The translations under genes were made by a program, and so were the position numbers. Under the pieces are notes generated by a model that saw nothing but the letters and a program-made list of their open reading frames with translations, did not search any database and was not told where the DNA came from. Shown here piece by piece: positions 6,145 to 13,847 of a DNA stretch of 18,967 bases. Origin of the DNA: Prolixibacteraceae bacterium (lineage in GTDB: Bacteria > Bacteroidota > Bacteroidia > Bacteroidales > Prolixibacteraceae); contig JAFGGF010000266.1 of NCBI GenBank assembly GCA_016930735.1, positions 1 through 18,967 on the forward strand, given 5' to 3'. Each line of letters begins with the position of its first letter. Position 1 is the stretch's first letter.

Positions 6145-8091
6145 TTATCTCCTTTTTCTGGGAAGTGGAGCACCCTTTTGTTTTGCCATTTCTTCCAGGC
6201 GCTTGCTAAAGTTTGACTTTTTTACCGGCTTTTTCTTGTTGACCTGAATTTGTGCCCTTATTTTTTCTTCATCTACAAAACGCCTCATTATATAAGTCTG
6301 TCCGATTGTGATCAGGTTTGCCAGGAAATAGTAATAACTCAATCCTGAAGCATAATTGTTTAAAAGGAAAAAGAATATCAAAGGCATTATGTACATCATG
6401 GTTTTCATCCCAGGCATTCCCGGGCTGGCTGTTGCCTGTGAATTTAATTTGGTTGTAATGATCGTTGTAGCAGTCATTAAAACACAGAACAAACTCAGAT
6501 GATTACCCAAAATACTCCCGATTATCGGAATATTAAAGTCCCAACTGAGAATTGCATCGTAGGTTGATAAATCGTGAGCCCATAAAAAACTTTGCTGCCG
6601 TAATTCAATTGATGTCGGGAAAAAGAAAAACATAGCGATCAGGAACGGGAATTGGAAAAGCATTGGCAAACATCCTCCCATTGGGCTTACTCCCGCTTTT
6701 TTGTACAGTGCCATTGTGGCCTGTTGTTTTTCCATTGGTTTATCTTTCCCAAACTTTTCATTTATTTCATCTATTTCGGGTTTTAAAGCCCTCATTTTTG
6801 CCTGCGAAATGTATGACTTATAGGTAAACGGGAAAACAATTGTCTTAATGAATATTGTCAAAAGCAATATTATAATGCCGAAATTATTGATATACTCCCT
6901 TAAAAAATTAAATACCGGGATGATCAGCCATTTATTAACCGGCCTTACAATTGCATAACCAAGATAAACCAAGCGTTCAAGCCCAAGGTTGTATTGCTTC
7001 AGGGTTTTATAATGGTTTGGCCCAAAATAAAACTGTATATTATAATCTTCTTGAGACTTACCTTCGTAAATTAATCCAATATCAGCGGTAAAATTTGCAA
7101 GGTAATTGGGATTATCAGTATATTTTTCCGAAGTAACCTTTGCTGAGGGGAATGATTCTTCAGCAATGATTGTGGAATTAAAAAACAATTGTTTAAATCC
7201 AATCCATTTTATCTTGTTATTTAAACTCTTTGAATCAGATTTGTTTGTACTAAGTTGTTCAAGGTCGCCTTCAGAATATTTGTACTGTATATTGGTATAC
7301 CGGTCTTCACCGAATTTTGAAATGGTTTCCTGGCGCGGGACATCAAACGACCACAAAAAACTAAGGTATGATTGATTTGAAGCAATAACATTATCTAATC
7401 CTTTCATCCTGATATCAAAATCAACCATGTAAGAATTATATTTTAAAGTGTATATAAATTCAAGTGATTTGCCCGTACTTAATTCCAAAATAAAGGAGAC
7501 TGATTTTGAATCACCAGGGTTTTTCCTATTGAATCTTTCATCTCCCCTGTCAGCTTTTTTAATAGTTGCTCCACGAACTTCAACATGGTTGCCTGAAAAA
7601 GTAGGATTAAAAAATAACTGGCTTGACTGAATACTCCTTGCTTCATTTGTAGGAAATCCTAATTCAAATAATGTTTCAGGACCATTAAATAATACCAACG
7701 GTAAAGAATCATGTGTCCGGTAATCCTTTAATTCCACTGAATAAATCCGTGCGCCTTTATTTGAAAAGGTTAATTTTATCAGGTTATTTTCGAAAGTATA
7801 AAACTTCTCTTCTCCAATCGAAACATTGCCAAACATTCCCAATTCATTCAAACGGGTTTGAACCAGGTTTTCTTTTGCAATGGAATCCGGAATTGTTTCA
7901 TCCATCGAAAACGTATTGTTTCCCTGTTCTGATTGAATTTGCAAATTTTTGTCTGCTTCTATTTGCGCTGCTATCGAATCCCTTTTTCTGTTTATTTCTT
8001 CAAGTTTTTCTTTTGAAGGTTGATTTATGAGTGAAAAAATTACCAGGATGGCAAAAATGAGAAGGATTCCTATAATAGATTTTTTATCCAT
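6145..8091 (-). CDS. yidC: Membrane protein insertase YidC
   Basis: A 648-residue YidC, which inserts and folds inner-membrane proteins alone or with SecYEG. The N-terminal anchor helix (about 5-23, IIGILLIFAILVIFSLI) is followed by the large periplasmic P1 domain (about 80-360). The C-terminal 60KD_IMP insertase core has five transmembrane helices: FGIIILLLTIFIKTIVFPF (about 404-422), the coiled-coil hairpin AKMRALKPEIDEINEKFG, GVSPMGGCLPMLFQFPFLIAMFFFF, and further helices including YIMPLIFFFLLNNYASGLSYYYF. The groove charge that is Arg in E. coli appears as Lys416 (IFIKTIVFP). A basic tail ends PLPRKRR. It begins 3 nt after the pyrG stop, so the two form a tight operon. Confidence 0.97.
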   Translation of the reverse strand: MDKKSIIGILLIFAILVIFSLINQPSKEKLEEINRKRDSIAAQIEADKNLQIQSEQGNNTFSMDETIPDSIAKENLVQTRLNELGMFGNVSIGEEKFYTFENNLIKLTFSNKGARIYSVELKDYRTHDSLPLVLFNGPETLFELGFPTNEARSIQSSQLFFNPTFSGNHVEVRGATIKKADRGDERFNRKNPGDSKSVSFILELSTGKSLEFIYTLKYNSYMVDFDIRMKGLDNVIASNQSYLSFLWSFDVPRQETISKFGEDRYTNIQYKYSEGDLEQLSTNKSDSKSLNNKIKWIGFKQLFFNSTIIAEESFPSAKVTSEKYTDNPNYLANFTADIGLIYEGKSQEDYNIQFYFGPNHYKTLKQYNLGLERLVYLGYAIVRPVNKWLIIPVFNFLREYINNFGIIILLLTIFIKTIVFPFTYKSYISQAKMRALKPEIDEINEKFGKDKPMEKQQATMALYKKAGVSPMGGCLPMLFQFPFLIAMFFFFPTSIELRQQSFLWAHDLSTYDAILSWDFNIPIIGSILGNHLSLFCVLMTATTIITTKLNSQATASPGMPGMKTMMYIMPLIFFFLLNNYASGLSYYYFLANLITIGQTYIMRRFVDEEKIRAQIQVNKKKPVKKSNFSKRLEEMAKQKGAPLPRKRR

Positions 8092-8094
8092 AAC

Positions 8095-9699
8095 CTATTT
8101 CTCCATTGAATATTTAATAAAGTCGACAAAAAGTGGGTGAGGATTTAAAACAGTACTCCTGTATTCCGGGTGGAACTGAACCCCGACAAACCATTTGTGG
8201 CCAGGGATTTCAATAATTTCAACAAGGTCGGTTTCAGGATTGATCCCCACTGCCTTCATCCCATGTCTTTCAAAATCTTTCAGATAAATGTCGTTAAATT
8301 CATACCTGTGGCGGTGCCTTTCCTTTACCGAAAGTTTATTATATGCATGAAAAACATTTGAATCTTTATCGATCAACCTGCAATCGTAAGCTCCAAGCCT
8401 CATTGTGCCTCCATAATCCGAAATATCTTTCTGGTGCTCCATGAGGTCAATAACCGGATGAGGAGTTTTGGGGTTCATCTCTGTTGAATCGGCACCTTCA
8501 AGGTTTAATATATTCCTTGCAAACTCAATTACTGCAACCTGCATTCCCAGGCAAATTCCTAAATATGGAATGTTGTTTTCACGCGCAAACTGAGCAGCCA
8601 GTATTTTTCCTTTCATTCCGCGGTGCCCGAATCCCGGAGCTACAATAATTCCATTGCATTTCCCCAAATATTCTTTTACATTGGTTTGGTTAATAACCTC
8701 GGAATGAATCCAGTGTATATTTACTTTGCATCCATTTTCAGCCCCGGCATGTATCAACGATTCAGCAATCGACTTATAGGCATCATGTAGTTCTACATAT
8801 TTGCCTACCAGTGCTATTTCGGTAGAGAATTTAGGATTTTTTAATTTTTTAAGGAATTTATTCCATGCTGTTAATTCAGGTTTTTCCCTGAGGTCAAGTT
8901 TTAATTTTTTAAGGACTGTGGTGTCCAGGTTTTCTTCCAGCATTTTTAAGGGGACATCGTAAATAGTTGGGACATTTATTGATTGAACAACTGAGTCGAT
9001 ATCAACATTGCAGAACAATGCTACTTTTTCACGTACTTTCGGATCAATTTCATATTCAGTCCTTAACACAAGTACATCCGGCTGAACTCCTGTTTCAAGA
9101 AGTGCCTTTACCGAGTGTTGAGTAGGTTTTGTTTTTAACTCGCCTGTTGCTGCCAGGAATGGTACCAAAGTCAGGTGAATTACCAATGCCTTATAGCCCA
9201 ATTCCCATTTTAACTGCCTGACTGACTCAATATATGGAAGCGATTCAATATCGCCCACTGTTCCACCTATTTCTGTAATTACAATATCGAAATTGCCTTT
9301 ATTGCCAAGATATTTTATCCTTTTTTTTATTTCATCGGTAATGTGAGGTATAATCTGGACAGTTTTCCCGAGGTAGTCCCCTCTCCTTTCCTTACTGATA
9401 ACTGATTGATAGATCCTACCGGTTGTGACATTGTTTGCCTGCGAAGTAGGTGCATTAAGGAACCTTTCGTAATGCCCGAGGTCCAGATCTGTCTCAGCTC
9501 CATCCTCAGTCACAAAACACTCACCGTGTTCATACGGATTCAATGTCCCCGGGTCAACATTGATGTATGGGTCAAGTTTTTGAATAGTCACTGAATATCC
9601 TCTCGACTGTAATAATTTAGCCAGGGAAGATGCCAGGATACCTTTACCCAACGACGAAGTTACACCTCCTGTTACGAATATGTATCTAGTATCTAGCAA
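8095..9699 (-). CDS. pyrG: CTP synthase
   Basis: A 534-residue CTP synthase, full length. It aminates UTP to CTP using ATP and glutamine, the last step of pyrimidine nucleotide synthesis. The N-terminal synthetase domain has the P-loop GGVTSSLGKG (11-20), KLDPYINVDPGTLNP (41-55), HGECFVTEDGAETDLDLGHYER and ITEIGGTVGDIE. The C-terminal class I glutaminase domain (about 290-534) has APGFGHRG, GICLGMQ with nucleophile Cys383, and the FHPEYRS pair His510/Glu512. The start is a TTG at 9699: an in-frame TAA lies a few codons upstream, and the resulting MLDTRYIFVTGG has the usual distance to the P-loop strand. An inverted repeat at 9753-9766 sits in the promoter. yidC follows after 3 nt. Confidence 0.97.
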   Translation of the reverse strand: MLDTRYIFVTGGVTSSLGKGILASSLAKLLQSRGYSVTIQKLDPYINVDPGTLNPYEHGECFVTEDGAETDLDLGHYERFLNAPTSQANNVTTGRIYQSVISKERRGDYLGKTVQIIPHITDEIKKRIKYLGNKGNFDIVITEIGGTVGDIESLPYIESVRQLKWELGYKALVIHLTLVPFLAATGELKTKPTQHSVKALLETGVQPDVLVLRTEYEIDPKVREKVALFCNVDIDSVVQSINVPTIYDVPLKMLEENLDTTVLKKLKLDLREKPELTAWNKFLKKLKNPKFSTEIALVGKYVELHDAYKSIAESLIHAGAENGCKVNIHWIHSEVINQTNVKEYLGKCNGIIVAPGFGHRGMKGKILAAQFARENNIPYLGICLGMQVAVIEFARNILNLEGADSTEMNPKTPHPVIDLMEHQKDISDYGGTMRLGAYDCRLIDKDSNVFHAYNKLSVKERHRHRYEFNDIYLKDFERHGMKAVGINPETDLVEIIEIPGHKWFVGVQFHPEYRSTVLNPHPLFVDFIKYSMEK

Positions 9700-9729
9700 T
9701 TCAATAAAGTTTTAGTAATTAAAAAACCC

Positions 9730-9737
9730 CAAAAATA
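9730..9737 (-). promoter_or_regulatory. Probable -7 box of pyrG-yidC
   Basis: On the minus strand TATTTTTG is an exact TAnnTTTG match about 30 nt before the TTG start. It is followed by GGG and six T in the likely initially transcribed region. The -33 position (about 9757-9761) reads only TTTT and lies inside the inverted repeat at 9753-9766. Confidence 0.55.
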
Positions 9738-9752
9738 AACAATAAATTTGAT

Positions 9753-9766
9753 GTGGAAAATTCCAC
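9753..9766. promoter_or_regulatory. Candidate operator at the pyrG promoter
   Basis: GTGGAA-AA-TTCCAC is a perfect inverted repeat with 6-bp arms and a 2-bp centre, placed over the expected -33 region of pyrG (15 nt upstream of its -7 box). Size and position fit a dimeric repressor or activator site. No regulator for it is known or visible in the window. Confidence 0.4.
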
Positions 9767-9806
9767 GTTGTTTTTAAATAGGTAAATATAAACACAACCA
9801 TGTTAC

Positions 9807-9836
9807 AAAAAAAAGCCGGTTACAGAAATAACCGGC
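9807..9836 (-). terminator. Intrinsic terminator of the DUF349 gene
   Basis: Stem GCCGGTTA (9815-9822), loop CAGAAA, stem TAACCGGC (9829-9836). On the minus strand eight T follow the hairpin. It starts 6 nt after the stop codon at 9843. Confidence 0.9.
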
Positions 9837-9842
9837 ATATTT

Positions 9843-12284
9843 TTATTCGTTATCGTATTCATCAATGATAGTGATTTTCTTTTTAAGGAGTTCTATTTTT
9901 TCCTTAGTCCTTTCAATTTTCTTTTCAACATCTGCTATCAAAGCTTCTGCATTTTTCGATTTTGCAAAAAATCCAATGTTGTTATCCAGCAGTACCAAAT
10001 CCGATTCCAATTGTTTTAACTGGTTAAGGTATTTATCCCTTTCGAGGCGCATTTTATTTTTACCACGTGATGTTTCAGTGATACTTGATACTTTGTTTTT
10101 AAATTTCAGGATATCACGTTTTGAATCATCCAGTTTAAGGTCGTCGAAATGTTTATTAATTGCATTTCTGAATTTATTCTGAACAATATCCTTTTGTTTG
10201 ATTGGCACATGCCCTATTTCAGTCCAGCGCCGCTGAAATTCCTTTAATTGTTTCAGGTTGGCATCAATATCTTTGGATGGTTTGAAATTTTCAACTTCAA
10301 TTATCAATTCCTCTTTTAGTTTCAGATTGTCAACCTGTTCTCCGTCAACATCAGAAAAATGTTTTGATTTCATGTTAAAGAAGAAGTCACAAGCATCCCT
10401 GAATCTTTTCCATACCTGGTCGGAATGTTTCCGTGGCACCGGTCCGATTTCTTTCCATTTTTTCTGGATGTCGATAAAGTCCTGTGTTGCTTTTTTCCAA
10501 TCGTTACTTTCTTTTAATGACTCAGCCTGTACGCAAAGGTCTATCTTCATTTGAAGGTTTTCCTGCTGAATTTCCTTATTCTTAGAGTAAAACTCCCTTC
10601 TTTTGTCAAAAAATTTATCACAGGCAATCCTGAAACGTTCGTAAATTCTGTTATTGTCGCGTTTTGGGGCAAAGCCAATGGTCCTCCAAACTTTCTGTAA
10701 TTCAACAAGTTCTTTTGATCTTAAATCCCAGTCACGGTGTGAAACTATTTCAGAATTAGCAATATCCTCTGCTTTTTCACATAAGGTAGCTTTTGCAGTA
10801 AGGTTGGTTTTTTGTTCAGATTTTCTTGACTCAAAAAACTCCTGATGCTTTTTATTTATTTTGGAAGTTGCACTTTTAAAGCGTTCCCAAATTTCATCTT
10901 TTTTATCATGAGGTACAGGCCCGGTTTCGCGCCAGCGTTCATGTAATTTCTGAAGTGTGTTAAAAGCTTTTATAATTGATGGTTCAAGTAATAATTCTTC
11001 TGCCCTTTCACACAATTTAATTTTCAGCTCGAGGTTCTTTTTCAAATCAAGGTCGCGAAGTTCCTTGTTGATTTTTATATAGTTATAAAAATTCTCAACA
11101 TGAAAATGATACGTATCCCACAAATCTTTCATTTTCGATTGCGGCACAAGCCCTATTTCACGCCATTTATTCTGCAGGTCCCTGAATTCCTGAAAAGTTT
11201 TGTTGATTGATTCTTCCCTGTTTATCAGGTTTTTAATTTCCTCAATTACATCATATTTTAGTTTCAGGTTATCTTCTTTAACAACCTCAAGCTTTTTATT
11301 CAATTCAATTTTTAAATAACGATACCTTTTTAACAGGTCCTTAATATCCTGTTCATAGGGGCTTTTTTCTTCAATATATTCTTCTTCAATCCCACCACCG
11401 GCAATAAACTCTTCTTTCGAATCCTCTTTTTCTTTAATAAGAAGTTTGTAAAATTGTGATTTTATGGCTTCAATATTCCTTTTAATGTCCTGCCCTTCAT
11501 TTTTATCAAGAAGATCACGCAAAGTATTAATTAATTCAACCTGCGAAAGATTAGCATAGTCCTGTTCCTGTACTTTTTCTTCCTTCTTTAAACTTTCAGG
11601 AGTGACTTTTTCAGCTTTTGGGACTGTGGTTGTTTTATTTTCACTGATATCATCTTCAACAACAGAATCTGAGGCGATTTCGTTTTCAGTGATTTCATCA
11701 ATATGTTCTTCGGTTGTGCTCTGTTCAGTTTCTACTTCAGTTTTTTCTGAAACAGTTACGGCTTCATGCTCAACATTTTCCTCAGAAACAACCTGTGAAA
11801 CCTTTGATTCTTCCTGTTCCTCTTCTGTTTTAACTTCAGATATTTCAACAGGCTTAACCTCGGTTTGCTTTTCTTTTAGTGGCTTTTTAGGTTTATTTTC
11901 CTTTTCTGCAACTAACTTTTCTTCCGGCTCGACCACATTTAATTTTGCCTTTGTTTTTTTATTTTCATCTTCCGATAAAATTTCAGGCTCTATGGGAACT
12001 TCATCTATTACCTTGACTTCTTCAGATTTTTCCTCCCCTGCATATTCTTCTATTGGTTTTTCTTTCAATTCTTCAACTGTTTTCTTTTTCAGTTTACCCG
12101 GAGGTTTTGCTGTTTTAATTGTTTGTGACTTGTCAGGAGTTTTGTTTTCCTGACCTGAATTTTTCTCATTGCCGGTTTTTTCGGCTGGCTGGCCGTTAGA
12201 TTCAACAGCATCTTCCCGCTGTTTAGGTTCATCAGGTAAATTACTCATAAACTCTTCTGAGTTTTTCAGATCATTAGGGTCCAT
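9843..12284 (-). CDS. DUF349 repeat protein with long acidic N-terminal region
   Basis: An 813-residue soluble protein without signal peptide or membrane helix. Residues 1-240 are low-complexity, rich in Glu, Lys, Val and Thr, and probably disordered. Residues 245-360 are charged helix. Five DUF349 repeats follow, each opening with a W-[RKT]-x-[IT]-G-x-[VA]-P motif at Trp374, Trp451, Trp533, Trp610 and Trp687 (spacing 77, 82, 77, 77) and continuing as a long amphipathic helix with F/Y-rich turns such as WERFKSAT or YERFRIACDKFF. The C-terminus (about 740-805) is a predicted coiled coil. DUF349 proteins are widespread in Bacteroidota; I know of no established biochemical function to assign. 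It is monocistronic, with a strong promoter at 12335-12366 and a terminator at 9807-9836. Confidence 0.88.
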   Translation of the reverse strand: MDPNDLKNSEEFMSNLPDEPKQREDAVESNGQPAEKTGNEKNSGQENKTPDKSQTIKTAKPPGKLKKKTVEELKEKPIEEYAGEEKSEEVKVIDEVPIEPEILSEDENKKTKAKLNVVEPEEKLVAEKENKPKKPLKEKQTEVKPVEISEVKTEEEQEESKVSQVVSEENVEHEAVTVSEKTEVETEQSTTEEHIDEITENEIASDSVVEDDISENKTTTVPKAEKVTPESLKKEEKVQEQDYANLSQVELINTLRDLLDKNEGQDIKRNIEAIKSQFYKLLIKEKEDSKEEFIAGGGIEEEYIEEKSPYEQDIKDLLKRYRYLKIELNKKLEVVKEDNLKLKYDVIEEIKNLINREESINKTFQEFRDLQNKWREIGLVPQSKMKDLWDTYHFHVENFYNYIKINKELRDLDLKKNLELKIKLCERAEELLLEPSIIKAFNTLQKLHERWRETGPVPHDKKDEIWERFKSATSKINKKHQEFFESRKSEQKTNLTAKATLCEKAEDIANSEIVSHRDWDLRSKELVELQKVWRTIGFAPKRDNNRIYERFRIACDKFFDKRREFYSKNKEIQQENLQMKIDLCVQAESLKESNDWKKATQDFIDIQKKWKEIGPVPRKHSDQVWKRFRDACDFFFNMKSKHFSDVDGEQVDNLKLKEELIIEVENFKPSKDIDANLKQLKEFQRRWTEIGHVPIKQKDIVQNKFRNAINKHFDDLKLDDSKRDILKFKNKVSSITETSRGKNKMRLERDKYLNQLKQLESDLVLLDNNIGFFAKSKNAEALIADVEKKIERTKEKIELLKKKITIIDEYDNE

Positions 12285-12334
12285 CGCTCAATTTATTTTA
12301 CTGATATAACAGTTTAATAACTCTCTTTAGCCTA

Positions 12335-12366
12335 CGAAAATAGGCATTTACATACTAATACTCAAA
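12335..12366 (-). promoter_or_regulatory. Promoter of the DUF349 gene
   Basis: On the minus strand TTTG (12366-12363), exactly 20 nt, then TATTTTCG (12342-12335), one change from TAnnTTTG. The predicted leader is about 45 nt. The -7 box lies in a small inverted repeat, GCCTA (12330-12334) / TAGGC (12341-12345). The rest of 12289-12461 shows nothing else convincing. Confidence 0.65.
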
Positions 12367-12461
12367 GTTTTTAAAAAAAAATAGTAATAAACACTTATTC
12401 ATAACAATCAGGTAAAAGAAAAAATACCTGTTCTGAATTTAGTAATAAGGTAAAAAGTACT

Positions 12462-12488
12462 AATATTCAGATACTAGATCTGAATATT
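12462..12488 (-). terminator. Hairpin over the stop codon of the RdhA-like gene, possible terminator
   Basis: Perfect 11-bp arms AATATTCAGAT (12462-12472) and ATCTGAATATT (12478-12488) with a 5-nt loop that holds most of the TAG stop (12474-12476). On the minus strand a run of five T follows 5 nt downstream. The stem is AT-rich, so it may be a weak terminator or an mRNA 3' end stabiliser. Confidence 0.5.
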
Positions 12489-13814
12489 TTCCGAATGTTT
12501 ATTTGCCTTGCCATAAAAGAAATTGTCCAGTTTTAAGGCAAGCCACCTGTTTACAGGATTTTTCCGGATAAAAAACCTTATCAGATTATGAATGAAATTA
12601 TCGGGATGTGAATATGGACATACCTGCATACATATGCCACAATCGGTACCAATTGAACACCAGTAGGTAAAACATAATTCACTGTTTATTTTCCATCTTA
12701 AAACACCATTCACATTTTGCGGATACTTAAAGGGAATAGCTCGTACCGGGCAATTATCCGCACATTTTTTACAAATGCAGCAAAAATTAATTATACCTCT
12801 TTCCAGTTTATTAATTGAAACATTTAATGGAATATCAGTTGTAATAACACCAATTCTTACTCTTGGACCAAGTTCCGGTGTAATTAATAATCCCATCCTG
12901 CCAATTGTCCCCAATCCGGCATCCTGAGCCACCAAGGGGCAAATAACCCGGTAATTTGCATCAATATGTGCCCTTGCTTCATAACCAATATTTCTTATAT
13001 ATTCTGCTGCTTTTAAAGTAATTTTAGCAGCCTTCATATATTGTTTTGCCGATTCAACCAATGTTGGCCCGTAGGGTGCAAAGCCTAAAGCTTCTTTATT
13101 CATTTCAACTGTAAAAGCAATTGCAAATTTATGTTTTAAAGTATTTTTTTTCCCGTAATCGTTTCCCCTGCCAATGTGTGAATAAAGATGATAAGGTTTT
13201 AACAGTGTAATTCCACAGGAAGCAGCTCCTGCACCTTTTATCAGTTTTAATATTTCTTTAGTAACTTTTTCTTTATTTATTTTTATTGAAATGCTTTTTT
13301 GAGGTTTTATTTCAACAAAAGGATGAAACTTTTCTATCTCACTGAAAATATCCTTTGCTTCCTGAAAAGTTTTTTTATCAAAAAATTTGGCATCCGGGCT
13401 AAGTAAACCAGGTTTTGACCTAAATAAGTCATCAGTTTTTTTAAATCCCTGATTCCGTTCATAATACTCTTCATACTGTAATGTACCTTTTTTCAGGAGG
13501 TTGCGTGAAAAAACAATATCCCTCTCATCGAATTGTTTTTCCGGAAATTCAAATTCTGATTCAGAAGTTTTAAAAGGGGAAAAAACGAGTACAATCACAC
13601 TTAGAATAACAATACTTCCAATTAAATAAAACGTATCAGTAAGGTTAAAATAAATAAAGAACATGGCCAGTAAAATTTCAGGAACAATTAGAATCAATGA
13701 CTGTTTAACAGCTCGCTTTTCATTTTCATAAACAGAAACCAGGGTGAAAACCAGGATGAAAATTAAAAAGAGTATCCAAAACCCAATAAAAAAGTATTTG
13801 AATACTTCTTCCAT
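12474..13814 (-). CDS. Reductive dehalogenase-like (RdhA/QueG superfamily) corrinoid iron-sulfur protein, membrane anchored
   Basis: A 446-residue protein with three predicted transmembrane helices (about 5-28, 38-57, 61-80) and a C-terminal domain (about 95-430) resembling reductive dehalogenases and, more distantly, epoxyqueuosine reductase. Visible signs are FDERDIVFSRNLLKKGT, PYGPTLVESAKQY, CPLVAQDAGLGTIGRMG, LITPELGPRVR and two [4Fe-4S] motifs: C345-x2-C348-x2-C351-x3-C355-P and C392-x2-C395-x3-C399-P, with C381 or C386 as the remaining ligand. Asn287 and Arg320 have the same spacing as the substrate-pocket Asn and Arg I recall from PceA (33 residues), and Tyr259 is a candidate proton donor; this mapping is by eye. 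There is no Tat signal. Substrate and physiological role are unknown; reduction of a halogenated or quinone-like compound is possible. It follows the aminopeptidase P gene by 33 nt. Confidence 0.8.
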   Translation of the reverse strand: MEEVFKYFFIGFWILFLIFILVFTLVSVYENEKRAVKQSLILIVPEILLAMFFIYFNLTDTFYLIGSIVILSVIVLVFSPFKTSESEFEFPEKQFDERDIVFSRNLLKKGTLQYEEYYERNQGFKKTDDLFRSKPGLLSPDAKFFDKKTFQEAKDIFSEIEKFHPFVEIKPQKSISIKINKEKVTKEILKLIKGAGAASCGITLLKPYHLYSHIGRGNDYGKKNTLKHKFAIAFTVEMNKEALGFAPYGPTLVESAKQYMKAAKITLKAAEYIRNIGYEARAHIDANYRVICPLVAQDAGLGTIGRMGLLITPELGPRVRIGVITTDIPLNVSINKLERGIINFCCICKKCADNCPVRAIPFKYPQNVNGVLRWKINSELCFTYWCSIGTDCGICMQVCPYSHPDNFIHNLIRFFIRKNPVNRWLALKLDNFFYGKANKHSENIQI

Positions 13815-13847
13815 ATTTTTTATTAAATCCTGTATGATATCAAATAA

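Noticed and set aside
6023..6247. 74-codon plus-strand reading frame between the Spy-like genes and yidC
   Set aside because: It crosses the yidC terminator and the end of yidC in antisense and has no homology-like motif.
11602..12153. 183-codon plus-strand reading frame rich in Ser, Phe and Thr
   Set aside because: It is the antisense of the acidic Glu/Lys-rich N-terminal region of the DUF349 gene; the composition is what reverse reading of GAA/AAA-type codons gives.
12409..12430. CAGGTA...TACCTG inverted repeat downstream of the RdhA-like gene
   Set aside because: Only 6-bp arms with a 10-nt loop and no T run after it on the minus strand; not supported as a terminator.
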